Positions 27,132 to 39,309 of a DNA stretch of 64,000 nt are shown piece after piece. The notes beneath the pieces are model-generated. The model ran no database searches, was not told where the DNA came from, and saw nothing but the letters and a program-made list of their open reading frames with translations. This stretch comes from Sphaeramia orbicularis (lineage: Eukaryota > Chordata > Actinopteri > Kurtiformes > Apogonidae): the NCBI RefSeq assembly GCF_902148855.1, contig NC_043957.1:16380178-16444177 (forward strand). The letters are read 5' to 3'. The translations under genes were made by a program, and so were the position numbers. Every line of letters begins with the position of its first letter. Position 1 is the stretch's first letter.

Positions 27132-30100
27132 TATGGAAGCAAATCCGTGTCATCAGATTTGTAGCTGAAGAAAAGTTTTGAACACAAGTAAAAAAAAAGA
27201 GGTTGTAAAAATAATTTGTGCAAGTGTAGACCATGTTTGTATCATTGGGAATGTTTTGTTCACATGTATAACTAAATCTGATAGAGGCACAACTCTGCCA
27301 TCCTCAGTTGCAATGCTGAAGTTACGAGTTTCAAAACTGAAGTTACAAGTTACGAAACTGAAGTTACGGATCACCAAATACAAGTTACAAATTACGAGTT
27401 TTGGCCTTCTTCTGATGTCCAAGCGAATAACCAATCAGAGCGTTATTCACTGACCTGCCAATCAACATTACCCCACCTATATGCAAATTTCCACCCAATC
27501 AAATAGTAGCAGCAAATTTCCCGCACACACTTGAATATCAAATAGAAACTCGGCGGCACGAAGGCACCGAGAAAAAGGGGGCGTTCCCGTGTATTGCATA
27601 TTTTAAAAAAGGGCTTGAACTCGTCCATTCGATCCCCTCAGTTCAACAAGCGCAACACCAACACTATAACCATTAGCCTAGGACAACATTTAGAGCCTAA
27701 TAATAAGATCATCTAGGCCTATTATTGATCAATCACAGCCTCGTTGGTTATATTATTTCCTTTATATTTCTCATCACAATCTTACGGAGCCCGGGAAAGG
27801 ACATGAAAATAAAAATTTTTGCGTTATAACGCAATACTTTTGCGTTACAACACAATCATATATGCTCTCTCTTGCTTGAGGTCAGTGCATAATACGTTGT
27901 GGTCCAGTTCGGGTCCGACCGTGCCAGGTCTGACATGCCCCCCTGTCCTGTGTAGTATGACCGTAACTCTTTCATTATTTGTCCGATCGAAAAAATTCCA
28001 ACGGTTTCTGAATGAAATTCCTATTTGCCCAGCTTCACGTCTGTGTGCAGCTTCATGGATACAGGTGGATGTGTGCCGAGTGTGAATGGTCTATGAGACA
28101 GGAGGATGTGCACATTGGATTAAAATCCTTTATACTCCTGAGCCTAAGATGGTCCACCTGGACTTGTTTTCTTATTTTGATCATAAAAAGGTCAGTAAAT
28201 ATGCTTTGAGTCCTTTTGTCAATTTTTGCAGACCACTTCGAACGTTCAATATAGCAGTCAGTGCTTGTTTTAATACTGTAATAACAGTTTAAAATGACGA
28301 AAAACACAAAAACGGAATTAGTTTGTTTTTTTTTTTTTTTTTTTTTTTTTTTTAGCAGAAAAACACTGAAATTACACATGGATACAAGATTTGAATGTTA
28401 AATATGAACTCTGAAAGTATAAAAAGTATTTACAACAAACCGTGTGAGAATTTGCCTTTTATTATTCAAAAACAGGGTAAAAATCCAAACTCTATAGGTG
28501 TTTTACCCCACACAAACAGGGCATTGGTCTGTTCTGTGGCTGCACAGTGCCTTCATGTTCGTGGTTCTGCAGAAACAGTTCTGTAAGTTCACAGGTCTGA
28601 TCCAGGCAGCGCTCCTATGGCAGAGTTTGTACATGGAAAATAGTCTCTTCACACCAAAAGTCAGTCATCCTGTGGATGTGTTGAATGTCTGTGGTATTTG
28701 GACTGATCATCATCAGGCTCTTCCTCCGTCCTGCATCTGTGATGTGGAGCGTCTTCAGTATCTGCTCGCATCACCAGAGCCTTGCGCATCACCGTAGCTT
28801 CTCCCTCTTCATCCTTGAATGTAATTTCCGGTGGACACATGGAAAAATAACACACATAAAATAATGTATTAGACAAACAAGACAAGGTAAAATTGCACTA
28901 TTGAAGAAAAAAAGTCACCGAACATCAGCGTATGTGCTCTTACTTTGTAGAGCGTCATGCGCACTTTTACGCACAGAAAGTCCAACATACTACAAACTGA
29001 CACATACTCTACACGGTTCGTACTTTATTCTATAAAACCACCATGCAGTATAAGCATCAATTTACAAATACAAAAAAAGTAAAACAAGTAAAAACTACAT
29101 AGAAAAAAGCAGACAGTGCTTCAGTCATGTAGAAAGTCCACTAAATGGAACTGGGTGAACTTTACCTTTTTTCTTCAGGTGTTGCTCCATCAGTCGCTCC
29201 TTCGGTCACAAATCCATCCGTAAACCTCCAGGGTGGTGTTGGAACTGTGGATGTCCATCTTACCTACATTTCCCAACACTAGATCTTATCCGTTCTCCAC
29301 TCCGTTATGTGCTCCGGTTCTCTGCTCCGTGAATCCGCTCTGCTGTGTGCGTCTACAGTCAGAGGGGCTTATTTTGTGGCTTCTAGAACGGGTGCCCGTG
29401 AAATTTTCGCATTGACCCAAGAAAGTCCATAAAGCACAGATTCTCAGGTTTCAGAAACTGTTGGAATTTTTCCGATCGGACAAATAACGAAAGAGTTACA
29501 GTCATCTGAACTACACATGCGTAGGGCACAGGCCAGGGTTCAGGTGTGTCTGACCTGACCGACCTGTCCGATCCAGAATGCAGATCCCAATGCGTTATCA
29601 TGCAAAAACTATTGCATTATAATGCAATACTTTTGAACTATTGCATTATAACACAATACATTTTTTTCTCTTCATGTCCCTTAATTCCCGGGCTCCATAA
29701 GATTGTGATGAGAAATATAAAGGAAATAATATAACCAACGAGGCTGTGATTGATCAATAATAGGCCTAGATGATCTTATTATTAGGCTCTAAATGTTGTC
29801 CTAGGCTAATGGTTATAGTGTTGGTGTTGTGCTTGTTGAACTGAGGGGATCGAATGGATGAGCTTGAGCCCTTTTTTTAAAAATATGCGATACCCGGGAA
29901 CTCCCCCTTTTTCTCGGTGCCTTCGTGCTGCCGAGTTTCTATTTGATATTCAAGTGTGTGCGGGAAATTTGCTGCTACTATTTGATTGGGTGGAAATTTG
30001 CATATAGGTGGGGTAATGTTGATTGGCAGGTCAGTGAATAACGCTCTGATTGGTTCTTCGCTTGGACATCAGAAGAAGGCCAAAACTCGTAATTTGTAAC

Positions 30101-30339
30101 TTGTATTTGGTGATCCGTAACTTCAGTTTCGTAACTTGTAACTTCAGCGTTGCACCTGAGGATGGCAGAGATGTGCCTCTATCAGATTTAGTTATACATG
30201 TGAACAAAACATTCCCAATGATACAAATATGGTCTACACTTGCACAAATTATTTTTGCAACCTCTTTTTTTTTTTTTTTTTACGTGTGTTCAAAACTTTT
30301 CTTCAGCTACAAATCTGATGACACGGATTTGCTTCCATA
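27132..30339. mobile_element. 3.2-kb DNA element with about 0.9-kb terminal inverted repeats
   Basis: The ends are TATGGAAGCAAATCC and its inverse, flanked by 6-bp TTTGTG (27126-27131 and 30340-30345). Sister genes read 'gaacagtttgtgcacctc' across the empty site. The inverted repeats run from 27132 to about 28012 and from about 29450 to 30339. They contain tandem 'gaagttacgagt'-like units and a (GCGTTATAACGC) palindrome. The centre (28013-29449) has a 30-nt poly-T run and small frames, none recognised. No transposase was seen, so it is non-autonomous. Superfamily is unassigned. Confidence 0.85.
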
Positions 30340-31310
30340 TTTGTGCACCTCAGGCAGCAGAGAATGAAAGAATGAAGTGATGTTTAACCTGAACTGAATG
30401 AAGGGGAAGTAGTGGAGTGTAAAGTCTGATTCTTGTCACATTAGCCAAAACATGTTTAGACGACAAACTGATTCCTTTTAGATTCATGTCGGGGACAAAG
30501 AGAAGCAGTGCATGATCTATGTGGTAACCAATGGATTTGTATGTGTCTGAGCTGCATTTGTTTCTTCATTGTGTTTTTCTCTAGAGGAATGAGGGCTTTG
30601 AAAACATCATCTGAACCTGAAGACAGAGCGGACCACAGCCAACAGGTGAGAACAGATGTGCTTTAGTCCAAAACAAACTGTTCTGGAAAATGTCATCTGA
30701 CTGCAGCTCATCATGTTGTTCTTCACTGAAACCAACTCATGATGTGATTACATTCACCAGAAGTTGTCCGGCTTTTTTCACCTGTTTTATATCTCCTTTC
30801 TGACATTTGTTGACATGTTGATAGAATATCTTCAACGTTGTTTTCTGTCATATTGGTCTTTTCAGCAGATTGCTGTCCTCTCTCTGAATGCACCATTTAA
30901 AATAAAGTCGTACGCAGGTGAAATGTTTCTTTAACAGTATTTTTGTCTGTGCAGTGTCCACCTAATCACAGACACCCAGAGGAGCAGGACAACCTTCATT
31001 ACGCCACCGTGAACTTCTCTCAGAAAAAGGAGGATCCAGTTTACTCCAACACTGGACCAGCTCGGTGCCCAAGACACAAAAAGACCCAACATTTCCTGAG
31101 TACTCTGTTGTCACTTTTCATAACAACAGCAAAGAGCAGAGGTGAGATCTGACATTCTCTTGTATTTAAACATCAAATCAATTTACAATCACCTGATTAA
31201 TCTTGTATTTCTTTGTCAGAGACAGAGTTGAGGAAACTGCAGAGGATTCAGCTGTATTGTACAGCACAGTCAACAAAACCAAAGGACCAAGGACCTCTGC
31301 TCCAAAGTGA

Positions 31311-32300
31311 AATGTGTAATACCACTCATGGCCACTAGAGGCTGCTCCTAAGAGCCTTGTCTCCCATGGACTCACACTGAACTTCTCTCTAAATTTTTTA
31401 AGTCATTTTTTTCTAGGAGTGGTTTTTCTCACTGTTACTGTTTTTGGAATTTCTAATAAGTAATGTGTTCCATCTTTAACCTTTTCCTCCATTAATAAGA
31501 TCACAGTCAAACAAAAGGCATTGATTCACAGGTGTGATTGACAGTTTGCAAAGTTGGACCTCTGAAGCTTCTGTTAATTTAATCAAATCTTTTTTTGGCA
31601 AACAGCTCCACTGTAGTTTTGGCTTATACTTGCAATCCCATAGCCCCACCGATTTTGTCCAAATATGGTCACTTTTGCCCCAAAAATAAAAAAATAATCC
31701 CTTTCACGTCCTTTTTTTTTTTTTTTTCCCATCAAATCCGTTCTGTGTAAAAATCTATTCTGTGTATGTATGTATTCTGTTGATGCTTTTTTTTCTCCAC
31801 ATCTTGCTCCACAACCCAAATTTTTTTCTACTCTTTGATTTTTTTGTGTCTTGTTTGTTATTACTTTTTTTATTACTGTTTGATTTTTTATTTGTGTATT
31901 GTTTATTTTATTTTATTTTTTTTTCTTCCATATGTTTTGTATTATGTCTGTGTCTGAAATAAACTAAACTAAACTTTTTTGGAACTGGGGTTGTATTCCA
32001 TCACAGTTCTATTGTATCTGTTTTTAAACATCATGATTATCTGTTTTTTTATTAGCATCTTCATGTGTATATTGTCAAATACATCATCACAGGAAATAAC
32101 AGAGTGAGCCTTTATCTACACAGGATGTAACAGGTTTTCTTTCCTGTCAGAACTGCTGCTATGTGTGTGACAGAGGGTTATTACTGACGGGTGAAAACAT
32201 TAGAGTTCATCATATTCAGTAGGTATATTAAAATGTTTCAAGGGTTTCTCTAAATAGTTTTAGCTTTGTTTATCTATGAGATTTATCTCAGCATGAATAT
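31311..32300. other. Gene A 3' flank / gene B 5' flank
   Basis: Non-coding. Nearly the same sequence recurs downstream of gene C (46860-47850). About 31815-31975 is a T-rich block ending 'aataaactaaactaaac', absent downstream of B and D, and possibly a small retroelement 3' end. Confidence 0.6.
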
Positions 32301-32493
32301 TAATGTTAAAAATAGGAAGGAAACAAAGCCGTTTAATAGCCTCACGTTCAGTTCAGTGACCACAGAGGAGAGGCATCTGGACAAGAAAACACCCGTTCAA
32401 GTAAGTTCAATTATTTTTTCATGTCTTGACTCTTTTGTAAAATGTATCCGTTAACATCTTTTAATTCACCTAAAGTCAGAGTCAGACAGTGAG

Positions 32494-35400
32494 ATGAGAA
32501 CAGCAAGAATGATGAGTTTAACATCAGCAAGTGGATTTATCGTCTTCCTTCTCTCTTTCACAGGTACTGTAGATCTTTATTTATACTAATGGAATGATTT
32601 TTATTGTGAAAGTTATATATTAAAACTGTGTGAACAGCAAACATCTGTCAATCATTGTAGTTTGTAATTGACTACAGTTATTGTCCACAGATGAGATCTG
32701 CAGCTTTCCATAACTTAATGAGTTCGAACATGTCCTGGTTTGGTTAGACCCATTATCCTAAGCCATCTAAAAATATTCTAATCAATAAATCACTCGAATG
32801 TATTTCGGAAAAAAAATTTTCAACATCAGATGTACAGTGTGATGTAAAAAATGTTAGATCAGTTTTTGTGTTTTTCACATCTGTATAAATACAAGATTTC
32901 CTGTTTTATTTCTTACCATATTCTAGTGTTTTACTGTGCAATAGTTTTACCAAATTAAGTTTATTATTGGTCTGTTGGTCACAAACTGAATAAACTTCTC
33001 TTTTTTTCATCATAGCAGCTGTGAAAAGTTTCTAACACTTCTGTGTTCTGCATTTCTGTGTTATTCTTTCCATCCATCTGACCACAGAGTGAACAGAGGA
33101 AACAAACCAAGAACAGATCAGACTCAAACAATAATAACTATGGTGTTACTGATCATCTGATGGATTAAACAGATATGAGGATAAAGAGTTAAATATAATA
33201 AGACTTCAGGTGTTTATGAGTTGAACACTACATTAATGTAATATGTCAGATGATTTATTAAAGGTTTTTGGCTGATGTCTTTGAACAACTTAATTGTTTT
33301 TTAGTGATTATAGATTAAAGTGTCTCTGTTTTTGAGGTTCATCCAGTTTACCTTTTTCTACAACCACAATGATGATCTTTTAATTGATTTATCCATTGAC
33401 TTATATTTGTTTCTTAATTTGTTCTGTTACAGTTGTTCAGGGTCAGAATGGATGGGGAGTGACTTACACTTCTACTCAGATCTGTGCCTTAAAAGGATCA
33501 ACAGTCGACATGAGCTGCACCTACACATACCCACCCCAGATAAAGAAAAAGAAAACTAAAGTTGAGAAAACATTCTGGTTTATTAATAGAGACATTAAAC
33601 CTGTAGATCTAAAAACAAAGTCAGAGTACAAAGGTCGTGTGGATTATCCTTCCAAAAAGAACGGCTGTTTAGTGAGAATCTCAGACCTGAGACAGAGCGA
33701 CTCAGCTCAGTACCAGTTCAGGTTTATAACAAACCAACCTGGTGGACATTATACTGGTTCACCTGGAGTCACTCTGACTGTCACAGGTAAATGCTTCAGA
33801 AATATAGAAATACATTCACATAATAGTTAAAATCTTTATGTGTAGTTTCTTGTGTGTTTATCAAATCGTTCATGTAACATAACATTTCTTTATTTTTCAC
33901 AGCACGTCCAGATCTCCAGGTCCATGTGAGCAGATCATCAACCTGCAGGAATTCTAATTGTGTCCAAGTAGAGCTGAGGTGTCACAGCAACTGTCGTCTA
34001 CCTGACAATTACAAATACACCTGGTTCAAGAACGGACAGAAGATTAGGAGTGGAACATCATCTTCCTATTCCACCTCTTTTTCCTCTGGAGATACCATTT
34101 CCTGTGCTGTTAAAGGTTATGAGATGTTCTCCTCTCCTCCAGCGTGTGAGTTTACTCCACAGTCTTCCTCTAACATGTCTCCATCTAGTGGAGGTTTTTA
34201 TCTAATGCAGTGTAACATGACTGCATGGATTTCCAAATGATTTCTCTGTGTACTGGAGAGATGTTCAAACTATAGTTTCTATAAGTGACCAGTGTCTCCA
34301 CCACTTCTGTCCATCTTGTCTCCATCTGTCAGCTTTATACTTTGGTGGATTATGAGGGGTGGAGTCAAAAATCAAACATTACTATGATTTTTATCTTAAA
34401 ATGTTTTGTTAATGTTTTCTTCTCCAGTTGCTCCAACGGTTCCTTCAGTGTCTTTCAGTCCCTCTGGTGAAATCATTGAGGGCAGTTCAGTGACTCTGAC
34501 CTGTACCAGTGATGCAAACCCACCTGTTACTAAATACACCTGGTACAAGAGAGGAAATAATCAACCTCAGTCAAGAGGTGAAGGACAGCAGTTTGTCCTC
34601 AGCTTCATCAACTCCTCTGACTCTGGATCATATTCATGTGTTGCTGAGAACAGTCTGGGGTTGAAGATGTCAGAATATGTCCATATTGATGTGAAATGTG
34701 AGTAAAATGCTTTATTTTGTAGAATATGCCTCGTGTCATGTGACACAGCCAATGAGAATCCTCTGTTCTCTGGAGATTCTGATGCAGCAAAGAATGCATC
34801 TGCAAATCACTGAAACACATCATACAGCAACAAAGGAACCATATTCATTCATTCATTCATTCATTCACTCATCCATTCTGTCAAATCTCTTCCAGATCCT
34901 CCCAGACTTCCCTCTGTGTCCATGAGTCCGTCTGGTCAGATAGTGGAGGGCAGTTCAGTGACTCTGACCTGTACCAGTGATGCAAACCCACCTGTTACTA
35001 AATACACCTGGTACAAGAGAGGAAATAATCAACTTCAGTCAAGAGGTGAAGGACAGCAGTTTGTCCTCAGCTCCATCAACTCCTCTGAATCTGGATCATA
35101 TTCATGTGTCGCTGAGAACAGTCTGGGGTTGAAGATGTCAGAATACGTCTATATTGATGTGAAATGTGAGTAAAATGCTTTATTTTGTAGAATATGTCTA
35201 GTGTCATGTGACACATCCAAAGAGAATCTTCTGTTCTCTGGAGATTCTGATGCAGCAAAGGATGCATCTGCAAATCACTGAAACACATCATACAGCAACA
35301 AAGGAACCATATTCATTCATTCATTCATTCATTCATTCATTCAAATCTCCTCCAGATCCTCCCAGACTTCCCTCTGTGTCCGTGAGTCCGTCTGGTCAGA

Positions 35401-38400
35401 TAGTTCAGGGCAGTTCAGTGACTCTGACCTGTACCAGTGATGCAAACCCACCTGTTACTAAATACACCTGGTACAAGGAGGATGAAGACTCACCAAAAGC
35501 ATCAGGACAGAACTTCACCATCACTGACTTCAGATCTGAACACAGTGGGAATTATTACTGTGAAGCCCAGAACAGCAGAGGACGACAGAACTCCGCTTCA
35601 CATCTGATTGTTGTATCATGTGAGTTTTGCATTTAACTGCACATATACTCAGAAAAACAACTAAAAACATAGTGAGAGTCACACTTTGTAAATGTTGTTT
35701 AGCGTTTTAATGCACATTTGTAAAATATTTTGTAAAGAAAGCCAGTGCAATTTTTAGACTTACAGATGTTTAAAGTTTTTCTTTATATTTGCATTTACAA
35801 GTTTTATCACCTCATCAAGTCTGTTTAAAACTGTGAACATGTGCTGTGTTGCTCTATTTGATATTTTTATCTTTGTGTTTTCTTCTTCTTTTTTCAGCCA
35901 AATGGAAATCAGTAGCAGCTGGAGTGACTGTTGCCGTTGTCCTTCCCATAATCCTCATCTCTGTCTTCCTATTAGTCAGGTAAATTAAATTTCCTTGAAT
36001 TCATGAGCCAGGGAACAATTTTGATATAGTTTGATCCATCAGCCATTTCTTCATTTTTAAAAAAAATAAAACCCAAAAGAGTATAGAAGCATTGAAACTG
36101 TGGTGCTTTTGGAGAACTGCTTTCAGTTCATGCTGGGAGGAAAAGTAGTTCTGTTGGGGGTTTAGTGACTTTCAGTTTATACATGGTAAGGCCAAGACCT
36201 TATGCAGTGCATGGAAGTTATTCAACTCCTTGGATGTTTTCCTCTTTTATTGCTATTTTAACTATAATGATAGTCAGAGGCATATTCTCTGTGTATGTCC
36301 ACCAACAAATGAGTATTCCTATGTATTTAGTTTATGTCTGTTCGTCTGTGCTTTGTTTCATTTGAAATGCATTTCACTTTTGGACCACCAGTGACTTTAA
36401 AGGATGACTTATGTCTCGAACTGTGACAATTATTGCATGTTACTGCCCTGTCATGTTTATTTTATTGAAGATGAGCCTTACTGTGATAGTTCTGTTTTGA
36501 ACCTGTATTACTACCTGTATTAACTCAGATCTATGGTGTCCACAAATGAGCTCGAGATGATCGTTCACGCTTTCGTATCTTCTCGCTTAGACTACTGCAA
36601 CAGCCTGTTTACATGCTTAAACAAGAAGGAGCTGGCCCGTCTACAGTTTGTCCAGAACTCTGCTGCCAGGCTCCTGACCCGCACAAACAGGAGAACCCAC
36701 ATCACTCCCATCCTTAAATCTCTCCACTGGCTCCCTGTTCTATATCGTCTTCATTTCAAAATTCTTGTGCTAACTTTCCAGGCCCTACATGGCCAGGCCC
36801 CTGCATACATTGCTTCCCTGATCCAGCCCTACAGCTCGACTCGTAGCTTGAGGTCTTCAGGACAGCACCTGCTGATGGTTCCACGCACCTGTTTTAGCAC
36901 ACGCGGTGACAGGTCTTTTAAAGCTGTGGCACCACGTCTATGGAATGACCTGCCTCTACACCTACGGTCCATGGACTCTGTAGAGAGCTTTAAGAAACAC
37001 CTCAAAACCATCCTGTTCAAAAAGGCTTTTTAGTCTCCCACCTGACCCAGGACCACCACAGACTGACTACACTCTATGTATTCATCATAACGTATTCCAT
37101 GTGTCATCCCCCCCCCCAGTCTCTCTATATCTCTATCGCTCTCTCTTTTCTCCTCCTTTACTCTCTCTCTCTCTCTTTAACCCCAACTGATCAAGGCAGA
37201 CAGCCATCCTTCAGGAGTCTGGGTCTGCTCGAGGTTTCTGCCCGTTAAAGGGAAGTTTTTCCTCGCCACTGTCACCAATCACAAGTGTTTGCTCCTGAAG
37301 GATTCTGTTGGGTCTCTGTAAACTTAATTTGATTCTGATTTGAACTGATAAAGCACTTTGTGACTCTGTCTGTGAAAAGTGCTCTATAAATAAAATTTAC
37401 TTTACTTTACTTTACTTACTTATTATTTATTATTAATTATTTGTTACAGAGGGAGTGTGTGACATGACACACTCAGTTTTGGGGGGCGGGCTGCACGGCA
37501 CCTGATGGGCGGTGCCGTTCGGGTAGGTGAGGCTGTCTGTGCAGCATCGCCTCCAGCGGTGTGCAGCCTTTGCTCCTCAATAATGCAAAATAAATAAACT
37601 CACTTGTTGAAAAAAAACCCAAAAAGCTATAATGAGAGTCAAAGTAACGTAGCATATTTGTTAACAATTCACCACAAAAAAACAACAACAAACAAAAGCA
37701 ACAACAACACCTAATAATAATAACAACAAACAACAGCAATAACAACAAGAACAAGAAAAACTAGAACAACAACATTAAAATTAAGTTCTTACAATGTAAT
37801 GTCAATTAATAAAAAACACATAACATTTGATATATAATGTAAAACACGTAATTTAATTTTCTCCTTCTTTTAACTGACTGGTCTTATTCACCAGAGGTTC
37901 AGTAATAATGATAATATTTTCACAATAGTGACCTGAGAACAGTGAATGTGTCTGAAGTGATTATAATATAAACCTATCTGTGTCTGGAAGGTTCAGTATT
38001 CATAGCTACTAATACACTTCAAATATAAAAGAACACACAACCAGCCCTGACAAAAGGTTTTTGAAAAGCACAACTGTAGTTTATGTAATTCACTAAATAT
38101 CCACTGATGACAAAGATCACAGAACACACACATCACAGCAGAGAAACGATAAGGCTCAACTATAAAAGTTCACTGTCGGTTTAGATTGTGTTCACCGTTT
38201 TAATCAGACAGCATTTTCTGTCAGTAAAACTCATTTTGGTGTTCTGATTTGTTCCTTCACTGGTTGTAGTGTATTATTCCACACACATCAGATTTAGGAT
38301 TTACAACTTTTTATAACAAAAATGTGACATGAACAGTTTGTGCACCTCAGGCAGCAGAGAATGAAAGAATGAAGTGATGTTTAACCTGAACTGAATGAAG

Positions 38401-39309
38401 GGGCAGCAGTGGAGTGTAAAGTCTTATTCTTGTCACATTAGCCAATACATGTTTAGACGACAAACTAATTCCTTTCAGATTCATGTCGGGGACAAAGGGA
38501 AGCAGTGCATGATCTATGTGGTAACCAATGGATTTGTATGTGTCTGAGCTGCATTTGTTTCTTCACTGTGTTTTTCTCTAGAAGAATGAGGGCTTTGAAA
38601 ACATCATCTGAACCTGAAGACAGAGCGGACAACAGCCAACAGGTGAGAACAGATGTGTTTTACTACAAAACAAAACTATTCTGGAAAATGTCATCTGACT
38701 GCAGCTCATCATGTTGTTCTTCACTGAAACCAACTCATGATGTGATTACATTCACCAGAAGTTGTCCTGCTTTTGTCACCTGTTTTATATCTCCTTTCTG
38801 ACATTTGTTGACATGTTGATAGAATATCTTCAACACTGTTTTCTGTCATATTGGTCTCTTCAGCAGATTGCTGTCCTCTCTCTGAATGCACCATTTAAAA
38901 TAAAGTCGTACGCAGGTGAAATGTTTCCTTAACAGTATTTTTGTCTGTGCAGTGTCCACCTAATCACAGACACCCAGAGGAGCAGGACAACCTTCATTAC
39001 GCCAACGTCAACTTCTCTCAGAAAAAGGAGGATCCAGTTTACTCCAACACTGGACCAGCTCGGTGCCCAAGACACAAGAAGGAACCAACATTTCCTGAGT
39101 ACTCTGTTCTCACATTTCATAACAACAGCAAAGAGCAGAGGTGAGATCTGACATTCTCTTGTATTTAAACATCAAATCAATTTACAATCACCTGATTAAT
39201 CTTGTATTTCTATGTCAGAGACAGAGTTGAGGAAACTGCAGAGGATTCAGCTGTATTGTACAGCACAGTCAACAAAACCAAAGGACCAAGGACCTCGGCT
39301 CCAAAGTGA
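32494..39309 (+). CDS. CD22/Siglec-like inhibitory receptor, three C2 domains (gene B)
   Basis: Exons: 32494-32563 (leader), 33433-33786 (V-set), 33903-34145 (second Ig domain), 34428-34697, 34896-35165 and 35356-35619 (C2), 35898-35979 (membrane), 38582-38642, 38953-39140, 39219-39309. They total 1893 nt, 630 aa, all with GT/AG ends and compatible phases. A 5' non-coding exon ends at 32400. The predicted leader is cleaved after VVQG. V-set W31, C52/C102 (B-to-E pair), C41 (likely bond to domain 2) and R120 in YQFRF match Siglec hallmarks. The tail has ITIM LHYANV (Y554), VYSN (Y568), ITIM-like PEYSVL (Y588) and ITIM VLYSTV (Y615), expected to recruit SHP phosphatases. Candidate AATAAA at 39454. 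It is the fullest gene of the cluster. Family is well supported; ligand and cell type are inferred. Confidence 0.88.
36509..37418 (+). mobile_element. L2/CR1-like LINE 3' end in gene B
   Basis: It encodes a C-terminal reverse-transcriptase tail (36533-37033: SSRLDYCNSLF, HWLPVLYRLHFKIL, APRLWNDLPL) and a 3' UTR with 'gctctataaataaaattta' and CTTTA repeats. It is absent at the same site in gene D (about 51865), where the flanks join. It is almost identical to the copy in gene C. It lies in the membrane-to-tail intron. Confidence 0.88.

Larger units (their letters stand above)
10089..31310 (+). pseudogene. CD22/Siglec-like ITIM receptor relic (gene A), 5' end missing
   Basis: Exons are four C2 domains (10089-10358, 10545-10814, 11006-11275, 11482-11745), a membrane helix (14539-14620) and tail exons 30585-30645, 30955-31141 and 31220-31310. 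Homology to its sister genes starts abruptly at about 9073, inside the intron after the second Ig domain, so signal peptide, V and second domain are absent. The middle tail exon is 187 nt against 188 nt in B to D. This 1-nt deletion just after PRHKK shifts the frame and removes the last two tyrosine motifs. LHYATVNF and DPVYSN remain. The membrane-to-tail intron is about 16 kb because of stacked transposons. It is most likely a pseudogene, but the C2 exons are intact and could act as donors in gene conversion. Confidence 0.8.

Noticed and set aside
27132-30339. Polinton/Maverick because of 6-bp duplications and long inverted repeats
   Set aside because: The element is only 3.2 kb, has no polymerase, integrase or capsid-type frame, and its ends do not fit.
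34608-34823. Recurring minus-strand frame of about 71 codons ([10 protein letters not shown]...) opposite C2 exon-intron junctions
   Set aside because: It recurs only because the C2 exons and introns are duplicated. It is antisense to a real exon and has no domain.
35208-35636. 142-codon frame starting MTHPKRI... as a separate gene (also 42747, 50566)
   Set aside because: Its first half is intron with the ATTC microsatellite; the real content is the last C2 exon with its acceptor.
36165-36365. 66-codon frame repeated in genes B, C and D (MTFSLYMVRPRP...)
   Set aside because: It lies in the intron after the membrane exon, is repeated only by gene duplication, and has no domain or splice support.
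38929-39120. Minus-strand 63-codon frame opposite the ITIM exon (also 46479-46670, 53593-53784)
   Set aside because: It is a shadow of the sense tail exon, whose splice sites and tyrosine motifs are convincing.
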